Source: JBBRHQ01 sp963725315 (GTDB taxonomy: Bacteria > Actinomycetota > Thermoleophilia > Solirubrobacterales > 70-9). From it: a DNA stretch of 64,000 bases. A program made the position numbers and the translations under genes. How positions within the stretch are numbered: the first letter of the stretch is position 1; every line of letters starts with the position of its first letter. Shown piece by piece: positions 56,915-64,000 of the stretch. The notes beneath the pieces were generated by a model. The model did no database searches and was not told the DNA's origin. It worked only from the letters and a program-made list of their open reading frames with translations. The DNA lies in the NCBI GenBank assembly GCA_963725315.1, contig CAVRYA010000009.1, positions 310,001-374,000 on the forward strand. The letters are read 5' to 3'.

Positions 56915-58180
56915 ATGGGTGATCAGGACGCTGCCACGATTCAGACCGCCGGCGAGGACGGCAGCGCTCCGGCGCGGGGCATCCTCGACGGCCTGCGGGT
57001 GCTCGAGGGCTCTGCCTACGTCGCCGCGCCGCTGGGCGGGATGACCCTGGCCCAGCTGGGCGCGGACGTGATCCGCTTCGACCCGATCGGCGGCGGGCTC
57101 GACCGCCACCGCTGGCCGGTCACCGACGACGGCACGAGCATGTTCTGGGCGGGGCTGAACAAGGGCAAGCGCTCGATCCAGGTGGACCTGGGCTCGCCGG
57201 AGGGCCGCGAGCTGGTCGCTGCGATGGTCGCCCAGCCGGGTGAGGAGGCGGGGATGCTCCTGACCAACTTCCCGGCCCGCGGCTGGCTCGCCTACGAGAA
57301 GCTCTGCGAGCACCGCGAGGACCTGATCATGGTCTCGATCGACGGCAACTACGACGGGACCTCGGCGGTCGATTACACGGTCAACCCGGCGACCGGGTTC
57401 CCCTGGGCGACCGGCCCGCGCAACCTCTCGGTGCCGTTCAACCACCTGCTGCCGGCCTGGGACGCGATCACCGGCAACCTGGCCGTGGCCGGGCTGCTGG
57501 CGGCCGAGCGCCACCGCCGGCTGAGCGGCGAGGGGCAGCTGGTCAAGGTGGCGCTCTCCGACGTCGCCTTCGCGATGGTCGGCAACCTCGGCAAGATCGC
57601 CGAGGCCCAGGTCTGCCGCCGCGAGCGCCAGAAGGAGGGCAACTACCTATACGGCGCCTTCGGCCGCGACTTCCTCACCAAGGACGAGCACCGGATCATG
57701 ATCGTCGCCCTGACCTCGCGCCAGTGGAAGGCCCTGGTCGAGGCGACCGGGCTGGAGGCGGAGTTCGTCCTTGCCGAGCGGGCGATGGGGGTGGACCTGA
57801 GCAAGGAGGGCGACCGCTTCGCCGCCCGCGAGGTGCTTGGCGCGATCCTCAAGCCCTGGACGATCGCCCGCACCCTGGCCGAGATCCGCGAGTGCTTCGA
57901 CGAGAGCGGCGTCTGCTGGGGGCCGTATCAGACCTTCATGGAGCTGGTCGACCACGATCCCCGCTGCTCGACCGAGAACCCGATGTTCGACGAGGTCGAG
58001 CAGCCCGGCATCGGCACCTACCTGATGGCAGGATCGCCGCTTCACTACAGCATCTCGGGCCGCCTTCCCCCGACCCGCGCTCCCGAGCTGGGCGAGCACA
58101 CCGACGAGGTGCTGGCCGGCGTCCTCGACCTCACCGACGCCGAGATCGGCAGGCTGCGCGAGCGCGGCGTGGTGGCCTGA
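56915..58180 (+). CDS. class III CoA-transferase resembling mesaconyl-CoA C1-C4 transferase (Mct)
   Basis: 421 residues, CaiB/BaiF family. RVLEGSAYVAAPLGGMTLAQ, LGADVIRFDPIGGGLDRHRW, FWAGLNKGKRSIQVDL, NFPARGWLAYEKL, PAWDAITGNLAVAGLLAAER (Asp183 sits where the catalytic Asp of class III enzymes is expected) and GNYLYGAFGRDF are seen. This set strongly recalls Mct, which moves CoA within mesaconate (C1 to C4) without a free intermediate. The family call is safe, the Mct call is my recollection of that subfamily and should be checked by alignment. ATG 56915 is 12 nt after the MaoC stop. Confidence 0.85.
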   Translation: MGDQDAATIQTAGEDGSAPARGILDGLRVLEGSAYVAAPLGGMTLAQLGADVIRFDPIGGGLDRHRWPVTDDGTSMFWAGLNKGKRSIQVDLGSPEGRELVAAMVAQPGEEAGMLLTNFPARGWLAYEKLCEHREDLIMVSIDGNYDGTSAVDYTVNPATGFPWATGPRNLSVPFNHLLPAWDAITGNLAVAGLLAAERHRRLSGEGQLVKVALSDVAFAMVGNLGKIAEAQVCRRERQKEGNYLYGAFGRDFLTKDEHRIMIVALTSRQWKALVEATGLEAEFVLAERAMGVDLSKEGDRFAAREVLGAILKPWTIARTLAEIRECFDESGVCWGPYQTFMELVDHDPRCSTENPMFDEVEQPGIGTYLMAGSPLHYSISGRLPPTRAPELGEHTDEVLAGVLDLTDAEIGRLRERGVVA

Positions 58181-58212
58181 GCCGCCGGCCCCCCGGAATC
58201 TGACTAAGCGGC

Positions 58213-59079
58213 CTAGCGATGCCTGCGCGAGCGCGTCGCCGCGACCCAGCAGGGGATGTTGGCTGGCACGAGGCTCTGGTTGACCCCGGTGCCGTTGAGG
58301 TTGGCGCGGCCGATCGTCCCGCTGAGCGAGTTCGCCCAGTAGATCCGGCGACCGTCCACCGCCACGCCGCAGGGATTGCTCGCCCCCGTGATGAAGCTCT
58401 CCTTCACGCTCGAAGGCTTGCCGTCGATGTTGGCCCGGCCGATGCTGTCGGAGGCCCGGTCGGCCCAATAGATGTGGGCGCGGTTCACCGCCACGCCACA
58501 GATGTCGTTGCCGCCGCGTATGAATCCCTGCCTCACCCTTCTCCGTTTGCCGTTGAGGTTGGCCCGGCCGATCGTCCCGGCATCGCGGTTCGCCCAGTAC
58601 AGGTGCGAGCGATCCACCGCCACCCCGCACGCGTACCCATCGGTGGAGACGAACCTCCGCTGGACGCCGGACCCGTTGAGCTTGGCGCGGCCGATCCCGC
58701 CGGCCGGGGCCGTGTTGGACCAGTAGATGTGGCCGCCGCCGACGGCCAGCCCGCAGGGATTGCTGGCGCCGGTGATGAATTTCGGCTGGCGGTGGCTGCC
58801 GTCGAGCCTTGCGCGGCCGATCGTTCCCGCTCCGGGCACGCCGTTCGCGTGGCCGGTCCAGTAGATGTGGGTCCGGTCCAAGGCAATTCCGCAGGCCTGG
58901 CCGCTGGCGAGGAAGCTCTGGTTGACGCCGGTCCCGTTCGGGCGGGCCCGACCGATCGTGTTCCCGGTGTTGGCCCAGTAGATGAAGGCCTGGGCGCCCG
59001 AAGCCACGCAGAGCGCGCCGAACAGCAAAAAGCCGCTGAGAACCCCCACCCGGCGAATGACCCTGCCTCCAGTCCCCAT
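58213..59079 (-). CDS. secreted repeat protein, propeller-like, with one Cys per repeat
   Basis: 288 residues. Signal peptide (about 1-31, VGVLSGFLLFGALCVASGAQA). Then six repeats of about 43 residues with the pattern YWA...GTIGRANLNGTGVNQSF, a Cys-Gly-x-Ala-Val-Asp turn and HIYWA. Similar repeats occur in YWTD/NHL-type beta propellers and virginiamycin-B-lyase-like proteins. Each repeat has one Cys just before the turn (ACGIALD, PCGLAVG, ACGVAVD, ICGVAVN, PCGVAVD, PCWVAAT). Basic C-terminus. Probably an extracellular binding protein. TAGACT ends 6 nt before its ATG. Confidence 0.78.
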   Translation of the reverse strand: MGTGGRVIRRVGVLSGFLLFGALCVASGAQAFIYWANTGNTIGRARPNGTGVNQSFLASGQACGIALDRTHIYWTGHANGVPGAGTIGRARLDGSHRQPKFITGASNPCGLAVGGGHIYWSNTAPAGGIGRAKLNGSGVQRRFVSTDGYACGVAVDRSHLYWANRDAGTIGRANLNGKRRRVRQGFIRGGNDICGVAVNRAHIYWADRASDSIGRANIDGKPSSVKESFITGASNPCGVAVDGRRIYWANSLSGTIGRANLNGTGVNQSLVPANIPCWVAATRSRRHR

Positions 59080-59085
59080 GGGCCG

Positions 59086-59091
59086 AGTCTA
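59086..59091 (-). promoter_or_regulatory. -10-like box TAGACT for the propeller-like gene
   Basis: Minus-strand TAGACT ends exactly 6 nt before ATG 59079. Confidence 0.45.
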
Positions 59092-59171
59092 GTCGCAGAG
59101 TGCGAAGGTCGCTCGCCTGAGGGCCGGCCGGCGTCAGGGACATCGCCTCGCGCCGGCGCCGGCCCACCCTT

Positions 59172-59219
59172 CGTTGGACGGATCTGGTGGCCATGGCAAC
59201 CAAATCCGTTCAACCAACG
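59172..59219. repeat. 48-bp imperfect palindrome before tRNA-fMet
   Basis: Left arm CGTTGG-ACGGAT then a mismatched TGGT-GCC part; right arm GGC-ACCA-ATCCGT-CCAACG with a four-base insertion (TCAA side). Lies in the 170-nt gap between the divergent propeller-like gene and tRNA-fMet. Could be a regulatory site, a mobile-element end, or part of the tRNA promoter region. Confidence 0.5.
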
Positions 59220-59252
59220 CCCCGCAATCCGTTGCTACCCTTTGGGCCACAC

Positions 59253-60988
<1,736 letters not shown>

Positions 60989-60992
<4 letters not shown>

Positions 60993-61117
60993 CAGATCAC
61001 CGCCACAGCTTGCGCGGGCGTGGCGTTGACGACCCGCTCCGCCGCGATCGTGTGCGGCAGCGAGCCGATCTCGACCAGGTGGCGGGCAAGCGCCTCCCGG
61101 GTGACCTCCTCGTTCAG
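60989..61117 (-). other. orphan 42-codon frame coupled to the recombinase start
   Basis: A frame without ATG/GTG/TTG start, reading LNEEVTREALARHLVEIGSL then PHTIAAERVVNATPAQAVAV and ending IW-TGA, where the TGA overlaps the GTG of the recombinase (GTGA). The clean C-terminal fit suggests the tail of a small gene once translated just ahead of the recombinase and cut at about 61,118, where the phosphoesterase fragment begins in another frame. Confidence 0.4.
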
Positions 61118-61457
61118 CGCCGACGTCGGTGACGATGAAGCTCCAGCGCGATCCCAGGCGCCGCATCAGGGTGCGCAGAGCGCTGAGGTCATCGCGGGTC
61201 TCCTGGAGGGCGACGACGTCAAAGCGCGAGATGATCTCGGCGATCGCGCAGACGTCGGCAAGGTTTCGCTTCGGACTATCGCTTGCCGCGCTCTCCCACT
61301 TCTCGGTGAGGCCCCCGAAGGCGCGGATGTTCCAGGTCCCGATCAGCAGGTTCGAACTCTGGTGCTTCGCCGGGATCTTCGAGCTCAGGCCTGTTCGCAG
61401 GCCGCCGAGGACGGCCTCGACGCTCGCGGGCGGGTTGTCGACGGAGAAGGCTGGCAT
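61118..61457 (-). pseudogene. N-terminal fragment of an endonuclease/exonuclease/phosphatase-family protein
   Basis: ATG 61457 opens SSNLLIGTWNIRAFGGLTEK, ADVCAIAEIISRFDVVALQE, TRDDLSALRTLMRRLGSRWS and FIVTDV, a good first third of an EEP-type nuclease. Past about 61,120 the resemblance stops, and the same open frame runs into non-conserved residues and then the recombinase start. So the gene is truncated at this point, perhaps by the element insertion or a deletion at its edge. The missing part is not elsewhere in the window. Confidence 0.65.
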
Positions 61458-61789
61458 CCGCGGTCAGAACCGCTGCGTTGCTGGTCTCATTCTCCTATGG
61501 CGCGCGACGCATTCGAGCCTCGCGCGCCACCTCAGAAGCTCGACCAGCGCGCCTTGTAGCCGCGCGAGTCCATGTGCCGGGATAGGTCCCGAAACCGCCG
61601 TTCGCAATGACGCTCTCGCCCAAGGCATCAAACCTGCTGCGGCCGAAGCGCAACGCCACCGGCCCTGGGGCGCGCTGTGGGACTGACCCTGGCCGAATGT
61701 ACCCCTTCGAGTAGCCACGTACTTGACGTGGGGATCGGCGGTGGTTTACTCGAACCGGGAGCAGGCGCGAACACTGAGGAGGAACGTTT
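61458..61789. other. 332-nt non-coding gap with a sigma70-like promoter
   Basis: Nothing coding is convincing here; the small open frames are low-information. At the right end TTGACG (61723-61728) and TTTACT (61745-61750) are spaced by 16 nt, giving a sigma70-type promoter for the metalloprotease gene. The rest may be an element boundary. Confidence 0.5.
61723..61750 (+). promoter_or_regulatory. TTGACG-N16-TTTACT promoter of the metalloprotease gene
   Basis: The -35 matches five of six consensus bases; the -10 is weaker. Predicted start of transcription is near 61757, giving a leader of about 33 nt with a strong ribosome site, unlike the leaderless style elsewhere. Confidence 0.55.
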
Positions 61790-62701
61790 ATGAGCCCAGC
61801 TGTGAAACGTCGGCAATGCGGAACAATGCAGAGTTTCGAGCAGCTCGCCGAGGAAAACCCCTCCTTTCGCGCCAATCAGAGTGAGATCAACGACTTCACG
61901 TTGCGAAGTATTGAGACGGGCGAGGCGCAGCGGATCGCCCGCAGGCGGATCACGATCCCCGTGGTCGTACACGTTGTCCACAAGCGGGCGCAGGAGAACA
62001 TCTCAAAGAGCCAGATCCAGAGTCAGATCACCGCGCTCAACAAGGACTTTCGCGCCCAGAACCCAGATCGCGTCAACGTCCCTGGGGTCTGGCAGGGTCT
62101 CGTCGCCGACGCGAAGATCGAGTTCAAGCTTGCAACGAAGGACCCGGACGGTAAGGCAACGAACGGCATCACGCGCACGGCTACCAGCCGCGACTCCTTC
62201 CCCGCCTATAAGGACCCGGTCAAGAAGCGCTCCCAGGGCGGAGCTCCGGGCTGGCCGAGAGGCCGCTATCTGAACCTATGGGTCTGCAATCTGGCCGATG
62301 GACTCCTCGGATACGCCCAGTTCCCCGGGGGACCGGCGAGGACGGATGGGGTCGTGATCCTTCACAGCGCCTTCGGCACCACCGGCGCCGCCCAGCCGCC
62401 GTTCGATAAGGGTCGAACGGCCACCCACGAAATTGGCCATTGGCTGAACCTGCGACATATCTGGGCCGACACGATCGATTGCTCTGGCTCCGATCTGGTG
62501 AACGACACCCCGAATGCCATGGGCCCGAACTACGGCGCGCCTAGCTTCCCCCATCTCTCCTGCGGGAACGGCCCAAACGGGGACATGTTCATGAACTACA
62601 TGGACTACACCGACGACGCGGCCATGTTCATGTTCTCGCCGGGCCAGGTGTCCCGAATGAACGCGGCCCTGGCGGGGCCGCGGAAGTCGTTCGTGAGCTG
62701 A
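61790..62701 (+). CDS. M43 (pappalysin-type) zinc metalloprotease
   Basis: 303 residues. Metzincin zinc motif HEIGHWLNLRH (213-223) and Met-turn MNYMDY (268-273) identify family M43. The N-terminal part reads TIPVVVHVVHKRAQENISKS and QITALNKDFRAQNPD, the usual M43 start. I see no signal peptide, which is odd for a family that is often secreted. ATG 61790 has GAGGAGGAA 5 nt upstream. Lower GC, a leadered promoter and its place beside a recombinase suggest transfer. Target protein unknown. Confidence 0.9.
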   Translation: MSPAVKRRQCGTMQSFEQLAEENPSFRANQSEINDFTLRSIETGEAQRIARRRITIPVVVHVVHKRAQENISKSQIQSQITALNKDFRAQNPDRVNVPGVWQGLVADAKIEFKLATKDPDGKATNGITRTATSRDSFPAYKDPVKKRSQGGAPGWPRGRYLNLWVCNLADGLLGYAQFPGGPARTDGVVILHSAFGTTGAAQPPFDKGRTATHEIGHWLNLRHIWADTIDCSGSDLVNDTPNAMGPNYGAPSFPHLSCGNGPNGDMFMNYMDYTDDAAMFMFSPGQVSRMNAALAGPRKSFVS

Positions 62702-62708
62702 TCGCCGG

Positions 62709-63050
62709 ATGGGATCGGGGGCGAGATCGGACCAAGCTCGCCTGGTCGGGCGTTGGATTCACTCTCATGAGGAGGACACGGAGATGGGTCAGGCCTTCCG
62801 ATCGGCCGACTACCAGTTTCCGCCGTCGCGCGGGCGCGAGACGTTGGAGCTGCGCGCCGACGGGACATTCGTCGGCAGCAGGCCGGGCCCCACGGATGAG
62901 CCCCGCCAGACAGCCGGGTCCTGGGTCGTGGACGGCAAGCGGCTTCTGATTCGCGAGGGCGACGCAGACCCGGTTGACCGGGTGATGACGATCGTCGAGG
63001 CCGAGCCGGGGCGGCTCGTCCTGCGTCGATCTGCGGCGCAGTCGCCTTGA
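62709..63050 (+). CDS. lipocalin-like small protein
   Basis: 113 residues. LVGRWIHSHEEDTEMGQAFR, YQFPPSRGRETLELRADGTF, ETAGSWVV-like TAGSWVVDGKRLLIREGD and MTIVEAEPGRLVLRR follow the plan of small lipocalin-like or calycin-type barrels (opening G-x-W, strands with an ELRADGTF turn). ATG 62709 is 7 nt after the metalloprotease stop, so it may be co-transcribed as a partner or inhibitor; that is a guess from position. No signal peptide. Confidence 0.62.
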   Translation: MGSGARSDQARLVGRWIHSHEEDTEMGQAFRSADYQFPPSRGRETLELRADGTFVGSRPGPTDEPRQTAGSWVVDGKRLLIREGDADPVDRVMTIVEAEPGRLVLRRSAAQSP

Positions 63051-63074
63051 ACTTCCATGGCACACGCGGTTGTC

Positions 63075-63455
63075 CTAGTCCTTCTGCGTCCAGTCCTGCT
63101 GGCGCGAATCCTTGCCGGACACAAGGTCCAGGAGGTGCGTCCAACGGCTTGGCTTGACGCCCGGGTCACGGAAGCGCAAAGCCGGTGCCTGACCGTGCGG
63201 TTCGGGCAGTTCCGCAGCCGCCGCGGCATCGATACGCAGGTCCACCCCGTGTTCATGCAGCGAGGCGACCTGTTCGGCGGCCACGAAGCGCCGGGCTCCC
63301 TCGGCCCGCATCACGATTCCGTGAAAAATGTCTAAGGAGGGAGCGGAGATGACGTGGTCGACCGTTCCCACCTGCTCGCCACCCCGGGCGTAGACAGGAA
63401 CATCTTGGTCCAGCACCTCGTAGGCGATCGGAAGGCCCTCATCCACCCAGCGCAC
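63075..63455 (-). CDS. PRC-barrel-like protein
   Basis: 126 residues. IAYEVLDQDVPVYARGGEQV, GTVDHVISAPSLDIFHGIVM and RRFVAAEQVASLHEHGVDLR fit a PRC-barrel-like small beta domain, the kind found in ribosome-maturation and photosynthetic or stress proteins. The C-terminus is a charged tail. It converges on the lipocalin-like gene. The 220 nt upstream (to 63679) hold no gene or clear signal I can support. Confidence 0.6.
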   Translation of the reverse strand: MRWVDEGLPIAYEVLDQDVPVYARGGEQVGTVDHVISAPSLDIFHGIVMRAEGARRFVAAEQVASLHEHGVDLRIDAAAAAELPEPHGQAPALRFRDPGVKPSRWTHLLDLVSGKDSRQQDWTQKD

Positions 63456-63679
63456 GTTACCGTCGCCAGCCCGCGCAGTGTCCTCCCCGCGCCCCGTGAT
63501 TCCCGATGCGAGGTCGCCGGACTGACGGCCCAGCCTCCTAGCAGGCTTCTTCGTGCTGATGGGTACGGCCGCTGGGGGTTATCGGCTACGCCGCTACCTC
63601 GAGTGACGGACGCTCGCTCGTGGTTCCGCTCGATATCGGGCGGGCCGGGTGAGCTCTGGTGGCAACCGGGGGAGCCGTT

Positions 63680-64000
63680 TCAAGAATGGACCGATTTCCG
63701 GCCCAGGATCGCACTCGCGTCCGCTAGCGCCTCCACCTCCATGACCAGCTGCTCGGGCGGAGCCTCACCGACGATCTCCGCTTGGGCATCTGGGCCGAGT
63801 TCCTCGAGCGGCTCGCGCTCGGCCAGCTGTCGCCGGACCACGGCGACATCCGCGTCCGAGACCCGCTCGGGGTCGAGCTGGCGTTCGCTAGCGCGTGAGA
63901 GCAGAACGTCGGCGGAAACCCGGCACTCGACGAACAAGAGCGGGGCCGGATTCTCCCCGAGACCCGCCCGGAATGCGTCGCGGTCCCGGTGGCGGTGGAA
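63680..64000 (-). CDS. P-loop kinase-type protein, C-terminal part (5' end outside window)
   Basis: The frame is open past the end of the window. Visible 106 residues: FHRHRDRDAFRAGLGENPAP, LLFVECRVSADVLLSRASER, LDPERVSDADVAVVRRQLAE, EPLEELGPDAQAEIVGEAPP and EQLVMEVEALADASAIL. The sequence ECRVSADVLLSRASER followed by DADVAVVRRQ matches the last third of AAA_33/gluconate-kinase-like phosphotransferases, including the fused aminoglycoside-kinase/AAA proteins of actinobacteria. Walker A would lie outside the window. TTG 63937 is internal. Confidence 0.6.
   Translation of the reverse strand, partial: FHRHRDRDAFRAGLGENPAPLLFVECRVSADVLLSRASERQLDPERVSDADVAVVRRQLAEREPLEELGPDAQAEIVGEAPPEQLVMEVEALADASAILGRKSVHS

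Noticed and set aside
61464..61875. Two overlapping minus-strand frames of 84 and 126 residues
   Set aside because: Overlap each other and the metalloprotease start, with no ordered sequence; the gap is better explained by a plus-strand promoter.

Overview
The window is high-GC DNA (about 70% by eye), dense with genes that mostly start with GTG. It looks like chromosome from a deep-branching actinobacterium. The gene-order blocks (rsmI-metG-tatD-rsmA-ispE; glmU-prs; rplY-pth; mfd-PPIase-mazG-eno-ftsB), SHOCT, PucR and LytR-CpsA-Psr proteins, and an initiator tRNA ending in CCCGCTA all fit Actinomycetota. A Thermoleophilia/Solirubrobacterales-like origin is my inference; no rRNA is present to confirm it.

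Layout. 1-5,600: end of a TetR regulator, a small membrane protein, glyS, an FmdB zinc ribbon, a LytR-CpsA-Psr wall ligase, a ROK sugar kinase and rsmI. 5,650-11,900: metG, a broken secreted protein, tatD, rsmA, ispE, a DedA-PAP2 fusion. 11,900-15,600: a PucR regulator facing a frameshifted secreted hydrolase, then tRNA-Gln. 15,700-22,200: membrane proteins, glmU, prs, a glycerophosphodiesterase, a DHA2 exporter. 22,300-33,400: ABC1/UbiB kinase, rplY, pth, enoyl-CoA hydratase, mfd, parvulin isomerase, mazG, eno (frameshifted), ftsB. 33,400-47,900: a GT-C-like membrane protein, small proteins, thermonuclease, class I aldolase, a YbdK ligase, a wHTH regulator with a clear palindromic operator and a protease-dead rhomboid, methyltransferases, an MBL hydrolase, an FG-GAP secreted protein and an ECF sigma factor fused to its own zinc-finger/membrane tail. 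48,000-53,700: tRNA-Leu, an NTF2-like protein, a SHOCT membrane protein, a TPP enzyme, a methyltransferase and a secreted phosphoesterase. 54,000-58,200: Ppx/GppA, then a divergent citE / maoC-caiB group. 58,200-64,000: a Cys-marked propeller-like protein, tRNA-fMet overlapped by a damaged serine recombinase, an M43 metalloprotease and small accessory genes.

Most of the window is housekeeping: translation, tRNA and rRNA modification, isoprenoid and peptidoglycan precursors, transcription-coupled repair, glycolysis, divisome. The most interesting metabolic unit is citE/maoC/caiB, whose products resemble the Mcl, Mch and Mct enzymes that convert glyoxylate plus propionyl-CoA towards mesaconyl-C4-CoA in the 3-hydroxypropionate bi-cycle, or a related C5-diacid route. 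Two window-wide patterns stand out. First, TANNNT boxes lie 6-12 nt before many start codons, pointing to leaderless or near-leaderless mRNAs. Second, single-base indels break several genes, including enolase, which is more likely consensus error than real decay.
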